From positions 1-64,000 of the forward strand of contig JBMNOE010000003.1 of NCBI GenBank assembly GCA_050942895.1: DNA of 64,000 bases. The letters are read 5' to 3'. The position numbers and the translations under genes were made by a program. This document shows, one piece after another, positions 52,418-61,275 of the stretch. Under the pieces are notes generated by a model. The model ran no database searches. It was not told the DNA's origin and saw nothing but the letters and a program-made list of their open reading frames with translations. Positions within the stretch are counted from its first letter, which is position 1; each line of letters begins with the position of its first letter. Source of the DNA: JBNRMR01 sp050942895 (GTDB taxonomy: Bacteria > Bacillota > Clostridia > Christensenellales > UBA1750).

Positions 52418-53635
52418 TTACTTATATTGCCTGCCGAGAAACTCGTGATAATCGCCCATGTCCAGAGTCTGAGGTTTTTGCGCCCAAGCAGCCCCCGCTT
52501 CGCTGGGAAGGATACCTTTTTCAAAGCAATCCAGCAATATTTCCTTGATGCCGGGCACATATGTGGCTTCTTTTTCGCCGTCGGCAAAAACTGCTTCTGC
52601 GGGGAAGTCAAAAATGGGGACATAGTCAGCCAGGAAATTTATGGTTTTCAGATGGGGCGTGGCGGAATAAAGGTCGCAGGTTACGCCATCGCCGTTGGAA
52701 ACCGTCTTTATTGCATCGTGCAGCTTGTCGATCGGCGCATAATCAAGATTGCCGTATTCCTTGACGCTGCCATCTGCAAAAATGGCATAGAGAGTGCTGG
52801 GCTTTTCCGCGCCCTCGCAGTTGTAAACCAGCTTGGCTTTTTCATATTCGTAGGCGAAAGTGGGGGCTGTCACGTCGCTGATGGCGTGAGTTGTGTAATA
52901 TAGCGTTTCGCAGCCATTTTCCGTGACGGCTCGAAGTAGGCATGTGTCAAAGTTTTCGATGTCATTGGCCCTGTAAAGCTCGGCCTGTATCTTCACCGGC
53001 ATTGCGCTGGCTTTGATGGAATCCCCCTGCATGAAGAACTCATTGTGCAGGTAGTGGGCGGTGGCGTTGTGAGCAACGGAGTCTAAAACCCAGTTGCCGC
53101 GGCCGTCCTTGAGCTTCCCGGCCCAGTTGTTGCGGGAGAAATATTTCCAGCCCCTGTGCCAGAGGACATGCATCCTGAACCTTACGGGCTTGCCGAAAAG
53201 GCCATCCAGAAAATCCCTCTTTGCGGCCAGCATCGCCGGAGCGAAGGACCACTGGAAGCCTATCATAACCTTCTTACCGCTGCGCTTTTCGGCCTCCTTC
53301 ATCAAGGTTGCCTCCTGCAATGTGGCGGCGATGGGCTTTTCGCAGAGCACATGGCTGCCATGCTCCAAGGCGTAGATAGTGTAGGGAGCATGGTAGGCGA
53401 TGGGCGTGGCCACCAGCACCAGATCGGCGGTGTTTTCGCTGTAAAAGTCCTCAATGCTTGAATATAAAGGGATGTTTTTCTCTTTTATCTGCTCGTAGGC
53501 TGTGGAGTTTTCTATCATCGGGTCCACGATGCCGACATATTCATAGCTGTCATTTGGCAATTCTGCCAAAATGGACCTGACATAGCTGGCGCCATAGCCG
53601 CCGCCACCAATCTGCATAAGCTTTATCTTTGACAT
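52418..53635 (-). CDS. Gfo/Idh/MocA family oxidoreductase (longer paralogue)
   Basis: This 405-residue NAD(P)-dependent dehydrogenase has an N-terminal Rossmann motif (KLMQIGGGGYGASYVRSIL), GSHVLCEKPIAATLQEATLM with the catalytic Lys in EKP, and a C-terminal alpha/beta domain with GNWVLDSVAHNATAHYLHNEF. Such enzymes oxidise, reduce or epimerise sugars and cyclitols. The start ATG directly abuts the stop codon of the upstream paralogue (TAAATG), with GGGAGG inside that gene. It is the last gene of the three-gene oxidoreductase operon. Substrate unknown. Confidence 0.9.
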   Translation of the reverse strand: MSKIKLMQIGGGGYGASYVRSILAELPNDSYEYVGIVDPMIENSTAYEQIKEKNIPLYSSIEDFYSENTADLVLVATPIAYHAPYTIYALEHGSHVLCEKPIAATLQEATLMKEAEKRSGKKVMIGFQWSFAPAMLAAKRDFLDGLFGKPVRFRMHVLWHRGWKYFSRNNWAGKLKDGRGNWVLDSVAHNATAHYLHNEFFMQGDSIKASAMPVKIQAELYRANDIENFDTCLLRAVTENGCETLYYTTHAISDVTAPTFAYEYEKAKLVYNCEGAEKPSTLYAIFADGSVKEYGNLDYAPIDKLHDAIKTVSNGDGVTCDLYSATPHLKTINFLADYVPIFDFPAEAVFADGEKEATYVPGIKEILLDCFEKGILPSEAGAAWAQKPQTLDMGDYHEFLGRQYK

Positions 53636-54634
53636 TTAACTTTCCTCCCGCCAGAGAATTTCTCTGGCCTCCTCTGCTGATTTTTCCGCGTAGAGCGCGG
53701 CTCTTGTGATATCAAAACAATCCTGGGTATTGAAGCGGATTTCTTCGCCGCCTAAAAAACGCAGATACTGCGCGAACATGTTTTCATCCTTTTCGGCATA
53801 TTTAATTTCGCCGCAGTGATCGTCATTGTAAAGAAGTATTTTGTTTCCGATCACGTCCAGTGTGCCTTCGGTGCCCACCACCCTTAGCCGATCATCCCCA
53901 TGGGCGCAGTAATTTGGATGGTTCAGATAGTCCACCGTTGCTGAGGCCAAAACGCCATTTTCCAGCCGGAAGCTCATCACATCGGTCATATCCATCTGGC
54001 CAAAGCCCCGGTTTGCCCCGGTGGAGCCAAAGGCATGGGCAGATTCAAACTTAAGGCCGGTGAACCAGTGGATCCAGTTTATGGCGTGAATGCCCACCCA
54101 CAGCATGGTACCGCCGTATTTTTCCTTGTGGCGGTAGAAATCCGGGCGGGAATTGCCAAACTTGTAGGATTTTTGGGAGTTGATGAGTCTAACCTCGCCT
54201 ATGGCCCCGCTTGAGACGATGTCAAAAGCCTTTTTGAAGCGGGGCTGGTAATAATAGGTGAACATGGCAAGATATCTGGCAGCGCTATTTTCTTCGGCTG
54301 CGATCAGCTTCTCCAGCCACTCCTCCGTTGTGGCGCAGGGCTTTTCAGAGTAGACATGCACGCCCATTTCAAGCATACGGCAGGCAAGAGGGGCCAGCAG
54401 ATAATACTCCGGGCACAGCACGGCGATATCCGGTTTTTCTTTGTCAACAAGCTCCTGCCAGGAGGAATATGAGGGGACGCTAAAGCCCGCTGAGCGTACG
54501 CTCCCGGCCAGCCTTTCGATGCTCTCGCTCTCGCCCGGCGCAATTCCGCACAGCTCAAGGGAGGGGTCTTCCCTGGCAGCGTCAAGGACATGGCCGAAGT
54601 GACCGCCTCCTCCGCCGATTATTGCAAACTTCAT
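53636..54634 (-). CDS. Gfo/Idh/MocA family oxidoreductase
   Basis: This 332-residue paralogue of the neighbouring gene begins KFAIIGGGGGHFGHVLDAAREDPSL. GVHVYSEKPCATTEEWLEKL has the EKP lysine, and GGTMLWVGIHAINWIHWFTG the His of the active site. It lies 20 nt downstream of an old-yellow-enzyme homologue and directly abuts the next dehydrogenase gene. Two Gfo/Idh/MocA enzymes in tandem often carry out paired oxidation and reduction in sugar or cyclitol conversion; that is inference here. Confidence 0.9.
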   Translation of the reverse strand: MKFAIIGGGGGHFGHVLDAAREDPSLELCGIAPGESESIERLAGSVRSAGFSVPSYSSWQELVDKEKPDIAVLCPEYYLLAPLACRMLEMGVHVYSEKPCATTEEWLEKLIAAEENSAARYLAMFTYYYQPRFKKAFDIVSSGAIGEVRLINSQKSYKFGNSRPDFYRHKEKYGGTMLWVGIHAINWIHWFTGLKFESAHAFGSTGANRGFGQMDMTDVMSFRLENGVLASATVDYLNHPNYCAHGDDRLRVVGTEGTLDVIGNKILLYNDDHCGEIKYAEKDENMFAQYLRFLGGEEIRFNTQDCFDITRAALYAEKSAEEAREILWREES

Positions 54635-54654
54635 TTTGCTAAAGACCTCTTTTC

Positions 54655-56022
54655 CTAAACATGCTCGGCGATTCTGCTGCCGTCAAAGGGAGGCTTGCCC
54701 TCCATGGATTTTCTGTATATTGGCGCGTAGAGCTTCGCGTCCTTTATCACGCAGCCGGCCGTGGAGCCGTTGCGCATTATCTCTGAGCATTTTCCGCAGG
54801 CGATGCAGCACTTGCGTCTTTCCATCGAGCCGTTGTTTTTGATATCGTTGGCGAACTCGGGGTAGGCGAAGGACTGCCTGCCAAAGCCCGACATCTCAAA
54901 CCAGCCGCCGCCGATGCAGCCCGCAGCGACATTAGCGCCGTATTCCCTCAGCCAGGAATAGCCGGTGGAGATTATGACCATATCCTCGGGCAGTTCTGCG
55001 CGCACTTCCTTTGCGGCGCCCAAAAGCTTGCACAAAGCATCCAACTGGTGGACGGGCGGGGTATAATAGCCCTGATCATAGGGGCGGTTCACATGTGGGT
55101 TATAGTAGGGGTTGCCGCCGGTCAGGTTCATCAGCCGCACACCCTTGTCGTAAAGTATTTTCGCCAGGCGCTTCATCTCCGCAAGATCATAGCTGTGGAA
55201 ATCCTCCTCGTCGGCGCACCAGCCATAGGGCAAGGGCATTTCGTCGTATGCGTTTATGCGGGTGGTGATGCCGATGTCGACACTCGCCTTGATCTTGTCG
55301 ACTACGTTCAGCAAAAAGCGGGTTCTCCCTTCGAAATCGCCGCCGTATTTGCCGTCTCTCGTCCTTGCGGAGAGCAGCTCGTTGTTAAGATAGCGGTGGC
55401 AGGCCTTGACATCAACCGCGTCGAAGCCGGCTTCTTTGGCAAGCTTTGCCACATGCACAAACTGATCCTCCAGGGCTTCCAACTCCTCATCGGTTATCTT
55501 GTGAGGCTCAAATGCCTTTGGAAGGAAGGGGTCAAGGTAGGGGTTCTCAGCGGCATATATGGCGGGGCCGTCGCCGGGCTTTGAATATCTGCCCGAATGG
55601 GTGAGCTGAAGGACCAGAAAGGGCCTGAAACCCTCGCCGTTGGCGTCCTTAGCATCGGCGTAAATCTTATTAACAAGGGCTTTGTAGGCGTCGACATTGC
55701 CCTCGTGCAGCCAGAGCTGGCGGGGATTGGCCCTGGATTCACGGCTGACAGCGCAGGCTTCCACCCAGATCAGGCCGCAGCCGCCCCTTGCAAAGCGCTC
55801 ATAGCGGCGCAGAACAAGATCGGAAGGTGAGCCGTCCTCCTCGCCGTCGCAGCCCTCCATTGGCTGAACCACCAACCTGTTCGGCACTTCCTTGCCATAA
55901 ATGGAAATGGGCTTAAGCAGCACGGAAACATCGTCTGTTGCCGGCAGATTAAGGCCCATTGAGGAAATGTCTTCGCGAAGCTCATCAAGAGCGGAATAAG
56001 AGAATCTTTTGAACTCAACCAT
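54655..56022 (-). CDS. NADH:flavin oxidoreductase (old yellow enzyme family) with C-terminal Cys motif
   Basis: This 455-residue protein is essentially a single FMN-barrel domain: NRLVVQPMEGCDGEEDGSPSD near the N-terminus, LQLTHSGRYSKPGDGPA, DAVDVKACHRYLNNELLSARTRDGKYGGDFEGRTRF. A C-terminal CCIACGKCSEIMRNGSTAGC stretch resembles the 4Fe-4S site of 2-enoate reductases, although the FAD/NAD domains of the larger enzymes are absent. The usual active-site His-Gly-Ala-His reads KACHRY, which is unusual. The ATG at 56022 has GAGGTGG upstream. It is the first gene of the operon with two Gfo/Idh/MocA enzymes. Confidence 0.88.
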   Translation of the reverse strand: MVEFKRFSYSALDELREDISSMGLNLPATDDVSVLLKPISIYGKEVPNRLVVQPMEGCDGEEDGSPSDLVLRRYERFARGGCGLIWVEACAVSRESRANPRQLWLHEGNVDAYKALVNKIYADAKDANGEGFRPFLVLQLTHSGRYSKPGDGPAIYAAENPYLDPFLPKAFEPHKITDEELEALEDQFVHVAKLAKEAGFDAVDVKACHRYLNNELLSARTRDGKYGGDFEGRTRFLLNVVDKIKASVDIGITTRINAYDEMPLPYGWCADEEDFHSYDLAEMKRLAKILYDKGVRLMNLTGGNPYYNPHVNRPYDQGYYTPPVHQLDALCKLLGAAKEVRAELPEDMVIISTGYSWLREYGANVAAGCIGGGWFEMSGFGRQSFAYPEFANDIKNNGSMERRKCCIACGKCSEIMRNGSTAGCVIKDAKLYAPIYRKSMEGKPPFDGSRIAEHV

Positions 56023-56158
56023 ATTTACCACCTCGCAAATTTGACGATATTATCAATCATATGCTGGTATTATAACTTAAACTGTAAAATAATTCAATAG
56101 AAATGACGGCCTTTGGCACCGATACAAATTAAATCCGAGAAGTCTATGCAACTTTTCT

Positions 56159-56216
56159 CATAATTCATAAAGGTTCATAAAGGCGTCATAATTTTTCCTT
56201 AAAATTGAGCTATAAT
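56159..56216 (+). promoter_or_regulatory. htrA promoter with phased direct repeats
   Basis: TATAAT lies at 56211-56216. Upstream, CATAA occurs four times (56159, 56166, 56176, 56187). Two of these form perfect tandem 10-mers TTCATAAAGG (56164-56173 and 56174-56183), followed by the related CGTCATAATT. There is no good -35 box at 17 bp; the last repeat occupies that position. This is the layout of a promoter activated by an OmpR/PhoB-type response regulator. Confidence 0.6.
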
Positions 56217-56303
56217 ATAGATGCGATAAGAAATATCGCCCACGCTAAAGAGCGGGGTTAGAGAACATGAAAAATGAAAAAGAATAAAAAAGGAGGCATA
56301 TAT

Positions 56304-57629
56304 ATGAATTATAATTCAGGCGGCGGATTTTACTACGAAACCGAACCGAGGAAGCGCTCAAGCCTGAAATACATCGCTTTGGCGCTGGTGTTTTTCCTGC
56401 TTGGCTCAATAGTTGCAGGAGGCATTCTAACATATAAGAACAATCAGGAGGTGGAAAGGATTCAAGCCCAGGCCCAGCAGGTTATTGACGATGCGCAGGC
56501 GAAAATCGGCGAGATGAGCCAGTTAATTGAGAGCATCACTGCTTCGGCCGAGGCGCAGGGCGGGCTTAGCCTTGTGGAGGCGGCGGCTCCGGCCAATGTT
56601 TCAAACGAGCCCGTGGTGGCCATCGCGGACGCGGCATCGCCCAGCGTGGTCGGGGTCACTGTGTACCAGCGCCAGTCCACCAGCAGCGACGGTAGTTATT
56701 TCGGCTTTCCTTTCGGTAGCTTCAATATCCCCGGCTTTACAGTGCCTGAAAGCGATGACGACAGCGAGCCGGTCTTTCAGATAAGCGGCTATGGTTCAGG
56801 CGTAATTATCAGCGAGGACGGCTATGTTCTGACCAATCATCATGTGGTCGAAGGCGCGGCCATGGTTCAGGTGACACTTAGCGACGGCCAGGAGCTTGAC
56901 GCCACTGTCATCGGCTCTGACGAATACACAGATGTGGCGCTTTTGAAGATCGACGGCCAGGTTTCAGGGCTGCACCCGGCGGTCATAGGCAATTCGGACG
57001 AGATCAAGGTGGGCGAGATGAGCGTCGCCATAGGCAACCCGCTGGGCACCGAGCTTTTCGGCACCGTCACCATGGGCGTTATCAGCGCAAACAACAGGGA
57101 AGTTTCGCTGAGCGACGGCCGCAAGGTCAATTTCATTCAGACGGATGCGGCCATCAACTCCGGCAACTCCGGCGGCGGGCTGTTCAACTCCCGCGGCGAG
57201 CTGATCGGAATCACGTCGATGAAGATATCTTCCAGCTATTACGGCTCGGCCAACATCGAGGGGCTGTCATTTGCGATACCGATAAACACGGTCATGTCCA
57301 TCGCAGGGGAACTGATGGAGTCCGGCTCCATTTCCTACCCGACATTAGGCATAAGCGCGTCTAACTTCACCGCTGCGGACAGCCAGGAATACGGCACCGA
57401 TGCGGGCGTGCTGATCGCGCAGGTGTCGGACGGCTCACCGGCGAAGAAGGCCGGCATACAGGCGGGCGACATAATCACCCACTACGACGGCCAGAGGATA
57501 GAAACCTTTGCAGACCTTAGAAACGCCCTTTACCAGTCACGGGTGGGGGACACGATCAAGCTTACCGTCGTGCGCAACAAGGAGCCCGTTGAGCTTGAGG
57601 TAGTGTTTAGCTACGAACCTGAGCTGTAA
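56304..57629 (+). CDS. htrA: HtrA/DegP-type serine protease with PDZ domain
   Basis: This 441-residue membrane-anchored protease handles misfolded surface proteins. After a short Gly-rich cytoplasmic tail, one helix (about 24-46, YIALALVFFLLGSIVAGGIL) anchors it. A coiled region follows, then the trypsin-like domain with His180 (TNHHVV), Asp210 (TDVALLKID) and Ser289 (GNSGGG), and one C-terminal PDZ domain (about 345-435). The ATG at 56304 has AGGAGG upstream. It is monocistronic, with a terminator at 57696 and a repeat-bearing promoter that suggests stress control. Confidence 0.95.
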   Translation: MNYNSGGGFYYETEPRKRSSLKYIALALVFFLLGSIVAGGILTYKNNQEVERIQAQAQQVIDDAQAKIGEMSQLIESITASAEAQGGLSLVEAAAPANVSNEPVVAIADAASPSVVGVTVYQRQSTSSDGSYFGFPFGSFNIPGFTVPESDDDSEPVFQISGYGSGVIISEDGYVLTNHHVVEGAAMVQVTLSDGQELDATVIGSDEYTDVALLKIDGQVSGLHPAVIGNSDEIKVGEMSVAIGNPLGTELFGTVTMGVISANNREVSLSDGRKVNFIQTDAAINSGNSGGGLFNSRGELIGITSMKISSSYYGSANIEGLSFAIPINTVMSIAGELMESGSISYPTLGISASNFTAADSQEYGTDAGVLIAQVSDGSPAKKAGIQAGDIITHYDGQRIETFADLRNALYQSRVGDTIKLTVVRNKEPVELEVVFSYEPEL

Positions 57630-57695
57630 ACCACGCATTTTCAAGCGATTCGCTTTTCATTATTAGTGAGTTTTCCTTCTTTAAAACAAACACTG

Positions 57696-57727
57696 ACCGC
57701 CGCGATTTTACTGCGGCGGTTTTTTCT
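57696..57727 (+). terminator. Intrinsic terminator of htrA
   Basis: ACCGCCGC and GCGGCGGT form a perfect stem with a GATTTTACT loop, followed by TTTTTTC. Confidence 0.85.
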
Positions 57728-57767
57728 TTTTTCTTTTTTACGCTTTTATATTGCTGTTTGAACTTGC

Positions 57768-58352
57768 TTAATTGACATCCAGATACCAGATGAGCTGGGC
57801 TTCGTGCCTGTATTTCGGGTTACCGAAGTAGGCGCATTCGTCAACCGCCATAAGGACGGCGCCCTGCTTGCGGTAGAACTTACAGGCGGGCACGTTGTTG
57901 TTCTGGCATTCGATTTTCATCTGCCTAAGCCCTTGGCTGCGGCACCAGTTCACCGCCATATCGAACAAAGCCTGGCCGATGCCCATTTGCTTATAGGCTT
58001 CTTCCACCCGGATGTCCCACAGCACCGCAAGGTCGTCCCTGCCGGACAGCATGTTAACGCCCTCGGTGCGCGATGCGACCGCAGCGCCTGCGATGGGCCT
58101 TGCGCCTTCAAAGGCCATGAAGAAAGCCCAGTTTGAAAGATCCCAGCGCCGCCAGCAGGCTATGCTTTCATCCTCGTCGGCACAAGAGCAAAAGTCCTTG
58201 ATGTAGGGCTTTACCGGCGTTTCGATGAGGCGAAAGCCCCCCAAGCCGCCATCTATCTTCTCTATTCGATATTCGCTGGACACATTGACGCGCATTGGAA
58301 TCATGTCATACTGGGGGAAACATCTTTGGTCAACCTGCTGATATGAAATCAT
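57768..58352 (-). CDS. GNAT family N-acetyltransferase
   Basis: This 194-residue acetyltransferase has the acetyl-CoA binding loop VEEAYKQMGIGQALFDMAV, the preceding beta-strand ALWDIRV-type segment (LAVLWDIRV), and a late NVPACKFYRKQGAVL, all classic GNAT elements. The ATG at 58352 overlaps the upstream stop codon by four bases (ATGA) and has GGGAGCGG upstream. It is the last gene of the ahcY-led operon. The substrate is unknown; a small-molecule amine is possible. Confidence 0.9.
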   Translation of the reverse strand: MISYQQVDQRCFPQYDMIPMRVNVSSEYRIEKIDGGLGGFRLIETPVKPYIKDFCSCADEDESIACWRRWDLSNWAFFMAFEGARPIAGAAVASRTEGVNMLSGRDDLAVLWDIRVEEAYKQMGIGQALFDMAVNWCRSQGLRQMKIECQNNNVPACKFYRKQGAVLMAVDECAYFGNPKYRHEAQLIWYLDVN

Positions 58353-58888
58353 TCTTCCGCTCCCTCGCATAGATAGGCGCAATAGTCCAGTATCACATCC
58401 CCGTTTTCATCCGGCTCAGTAAAGCGGGGGCAGTTGTATCTTTCAAAGAAGCAAGTCCATTCGCCGCAGCCGCCCAGTGCGCAAAGGCCATTTTCCCTGA
58501 AACTTTTGACGCATTCATCGTGCATGGAGTATAAGGCGGCGTCATCCTTGCCCTTTATCCAGCACACGCCCAGGCTGCCCTTGGCCAGGTCGATAAAATC
58601 AAAGCCCTCGGGGGCCTGTGTTCCCGGCGCAGCAAAAAGGCCGATCCAGTATTCAAAGCTGTTAGGCTCGCCTTGCTTATAGCGCATGAAGCCGATGTAA
58701 TCGTTTTCATTGCCTTCGGCTTCGTTCAGTTTTTCCAGCTTTTCAAACCAGCCTGCTTCAAACCACTGGCCCCATATGTGGCTGAAGCTGCCGTTTTGCC
58801 GGTCGGCGTTGGTGTACCTTCTCCCAATAAACCGCAACGCAGGGATTGTTTCGCAATAGGTCTTTATAATTTCCGCCAATTTTCCCAC
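58349..58888 (-). CDS. GyrI-like / effector-binding domain protein
   Basis: This 179-residue stand-alone small-molecule binding domain is of the GyrI/AraC-effector (SOUL-fold) type. It has IPALRFIGRRYTN near the start, then HIWGQWFEAGWFEKL and the core YWIGLFAAPGTQAPEGFDFIDLAKGSLGVCWIKG. No DNA-binding domain is present. Relatives bind drugs or act as gyrase inhibitors or toxin sinks, but the role here is open. The start is GTG at 58888 with GGAAGG only three bases away; a later TTG is possible. It overlaps the GNAT gene by four bases. Confidence 0.8.
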   Translation of the reverse strand: MGKLAEIIKTYCETIPALRFIGRRYTNADRQNGSFSHIWGQWFEAGWFEKLEKLNEAEGNENDYIGFMRYKQGEPNSFEYWIGLFAAPGTQAPEGFDFIDLAKGSLGVCWIKGKDDAALYSMHDECVKSFRENGLCALGGCGEWTCFFERYNCPRFTEPDENGDVILDYCAYLCEGAEE

Positions 58889-58903
58889 CCGCCTTCCGTT
58901 TGA

Positions 58904-59185
58904 CTAAAGGATATTGTTGTAGCGAAGGATATAAATGCCAAATATCAGCAACTGGCACAATAGCGCTGAAAGAACGCTGATTATGAACGCCTTATGCTTA
59001 GTCTTGTGCCTGAATAAAGACATGGCGAAAAGGCCGCCCAAAGCACCGCCGGCGACAGAAATGCCGATCAACACATTTTCAGGAATTCGAAACATTCGCT
59101 TTACGGCGAAAAGCTTGTCCAGCCCAAAGAGCAGGAAGTTCAGGGCGTTGATGCCAAGGACATACCACACAAAAAGTTCGCTCAT
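58904..59185 (-). CDS. DUF1294 family small membrane protein
   Basis: This 93-residue protein has three hydrophobic segments. Its signature LFGLDKLFAVKRMFRIPENVLIGISVAGGALGGLFAMSLFRHKTKHKAF is characteristic of DUF1294 (YsdA-like) membrane proteins of unknown function. Its ATG overlaps the last base of the SDR stop codon (TAATG), and the next gene begins 15 bases downstream, so it is part of a tight operon. Confidence 0.9.
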   Translation of the reverse strand: MSELFVWYVLGINALNFLLFGLDKLFAVKRMFRIPENVLIGISVAGGALGGLFAMSLFRHKTKHKAFIISVLSALLCQLLIFGIYILRYNNIL

Positions 59186-59946
59186 TAAATAAACAATCCT
59201 CCGTTCACAGAAATAACCTGCCCGGTGATAAACCGAGCTTTTTCGCTTGCAAGATACAGGACGGCATCCGCCACATCACTGGGTGCGCCCAGAGTTTCCA
59301 AAGGCGTTTCCAGGCGGATGGCTTCGATGGCGCTGCAGGAAAGGCCGGCGTTCATTTCGGTGAGTATCAGCCCCGGCGCAACGCAGTTCACCCTAATACC
59401 GCAGGGGCCAACCTCCTTCGCCAGCGCCTTCGTCAGGCCGATAAGCCCCGCTTTCGCTGCCGAATAAGCGGCCTCGCAGGAGGCGCCTTCCTGACCCCAG
59501 ATGGATGAAATATTCACTATGGAGCCTTCCTTGCGGGAGACCATCCCCGGCAAAACCGCCTTGCAGCAATGAAAAGCGCCGTCCAGGTTCACCGCCATCA
59601 AGCGCCGCCATTCCTGCGCAGTCATGTCGGTTAAAAGCCCGAAGTGAGCGATTCCCGCGTTGTTCACCAGAAGGTCGATATGGCCAAAGGCATCTTCAGC
59701 CGCCTTAACCATGGCGAAAACCTGCCCCTCATCAGCCACATCCGCCCTGTAAACCATGGCGCCGCCGCCGCTTCTTCTGATATCATCCAGCAGAGAAAGC
59801 GCGTTTTCCTCGCTTTTGTTGTAGTTGATGATGACATTATATCCTTCACTTGAGAGGGCAAAAGCAATGGACCTGCCTATGCCCCGGGAAGCGCCGGTTA
59901 TTATCGCCGTTTTTTTATTTGCTGCTTTTTTAAAATTTTCCTGCAT
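59185..59946 (-). CDS. Short-chain dehydrogenase/reductase (FabG-like)
   Basis: This roughly 253-residue classical SDR has the NAD(P) site TAIITGASRGIGRSIAFAL, then LVNNAGIAHFG, the catalytic Ser in IVNISSIWGQ, and the YSAAKAGLIGLTKALAKE Tyr/Lys pair. The C-terminus RFITGQVISVNGGLFI is typical of FabG. It could be a 3-oxoacyl-ACP reductase or another alcohol dehydrogenase. The fatty-acid genes expected around a housekeeping fabG are absent. I take the ATG at 59946, four bases past the ahcY stop; the SD is poor, so translation is probably coupled to ahcY. Confidence 0.88.
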   Translation of the reverse strand: MQENFKKAANKKTAIITGASRGIGRSIAFALSSEGYNVIINYNKSEENALSLLDDIRRSGGGAMVYRADVADEGQVFAMVKAAEDAFGHIDLLVNNAGIAHFGLLTDMTAQEWRRLMAVNLDGAFHCCKAVLPGMVSRKEGSIVNISSIWGQEGASCEAAYSAAKAGLIGLTKALAKEVGPCGIRVNCVAPGLILTEMNAGLSCSAIEAIRLETPLETLGAPSDVADAVLYLASEKARFITGQVISVNGGLFI

Positions 59947-59950
59947 AAAA

Positions 59951-61198
59951 TTACACCGCGTAAAAGTATTCAAGCTGCTCTTTTGTCAGCTCATCCAGCC
60001 CCAGATTCATTGCGGCAATCTTCAGCATCGCCACCTCGCGGTCGATTTCATCCGGCACATCATGCAGCGTCTTTGCAAGAGCTTCTCCGCTTTTCGCTTT
60101 TTTTGCAACGTACTGCGCGCACAAGAGCTGCAATGCGAAGCTCATGTCCATTATATCGGCGGGGTGGCCGTTGCCTGCGGTGATGTTCACCAGCCGGCCT
60201 TCGCTCATCAGGTTGATGACCCGGCCGTCAGCCAAGTAAAAACCTTCGATGAAATCCTTGCGCTGCTCTCTGCCCTCTGCAAGGCGCATAAGATCGTCCT
60301 TGTTTATCTCGACATCGAAGTGGCCGGCGTTGGCCAATATCACGCCGTCCTTCATGGCTTCAAAGTGGCGCTTGACGATAACGTCATTCACTCCTGTGGC
60401 GGTGATGAAAAAATCCCCCAGGGGAGCGGCGTCGTCCATCTTCATGACACGGTAGCCGTCCATGGCGGCCTCCAGCGCGCGGAAGGGGTTGATCTCGGTG
60501 ATTATCACATTTGCGCCAAGCCCGCTTGCCCTCATGGCGATGCCGCGGCCGCACCAGCCGTAGCCTGCAACCACCAGGGTTTTTCCCGCCACCATGCAGT
60601 TTGTGGCGCTGAGCATACCGTCCCATACCGACTGGCCTGTGCCGTAGCGGTTATCGAAAAGATACTTGCAGTTAGCGTCGTTAACGGCGATCATCGGGAA
60701 GCTGAGCCTGCCTTCGCGCACCCGGGCTTTAATCCTGTGGATGCCGGTGGTGGTCTCCTCGCAGCCACCGATTACATTTTTCGCGTATTGTGGGTGGCTT
60801 TCGTGAAGTATGCGCAGAAGATCCCCGCCGTCGTCGATGATGATATGAGGGCAGCAGGAAAGAGCTGCCGTAAGGTGGCTTTCGTACTCCTCATCATCAA
60901 CGCCGTGGATGGCAAAGACATTTACGCCAAGGCTGTGAAGGGCGGAGGCGATGTCGTCCCGGGTGGAAAGGGGGTTGCAGCCCGTTGCGAAAACCTCGGC
61001 CCCTGCGGCCTTCAGCACCAGCGCCAGGTATGCCGTCTTTGCCTCCAGATGGATTGACATGGTGATCTTCAGCCCCTCAAAGGGCCTTTCGCTTGACAGC
61101 CTTTTTTCCAATATGTTCAAAACGGGCATATAGCTTTTCACCCATTCAATCTTCTTAAGCCCCTGTGCCTTAAGGGAGGGATCCTTGATGATGCTCAT
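59951..61198 (-). CDS. ahcY: Adenosylhomocysteinase
   Basis: This 415-residue NAD-dependent enzyme splits S-adenosylhomocysteine into adenosine and homocysteine, recycling the product of methyl transfers. Motifs are ALVLKAAGAEVFATGCNPLSTRDD, IIDDGGDLLRILHE, VNDANCKYLFDNRYGTGQSVWDG, and the NAD-binding VVAGYGWCGRGIAMRASGLG. Length fits the shorter bacterial/archaeal class. AAGGAGAATG precedes the ATG at 61198. It leads a tight five-gene operon (SDR, DUF1294, GyrI-like, GNAT). No SAH riboswitch is seen upstream. Confidence 0.96.
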   Translation of the reverse strand: MSIIKDPSLKAQGLKKIEWVKSYMPVLNILEKRLSSERPFEGLKITMSIHLEAKTAYLALVLKAAGAEVFATGCNPLSTRDDIASALHSLGVNVFAIHGVDDEEYESHLTAALSCCPHIIIDDGGDLLRILHESHPQYAKNVIGGCEETTTGIHRIKARVREGRLSFPMIAVNDANCKYLFDNRYGTGQSVWDGMLSATNCMVAGKTLVVAGYGWCGRGIAMRASGLGANVIITEINPFRALEAAMDGYRVMKMDDAAPLGDFFITATGVNDVIVKRHFEAMKDGVILANAGHFDVEINKDDLMRLAEGREQRKDFIEGFYLADGRVINLMSEGRLVNITAGNGHPADIMDMSFALQLLCAQYVAKKAKSGEALAKTLHDVPDEIDREVAMLKIAAMNLGLDELTKEQLEYFYAV

Positions 61199-61275
61199 TT
61201 CATTCTCCTTTTTTTTATGGCATGTTGTGACGATATAAGGCCAAGGCCCTGCAAACATAGAATATCACAGATTCG

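Noticed and set aside
59825..61057. 410-codon plus-strand open frame opposite ahcY
   Set aside because: It is an antisense shadow of adenosylhomocysteinase caused by codon bias, with low-complexity His/Val-rich translation.
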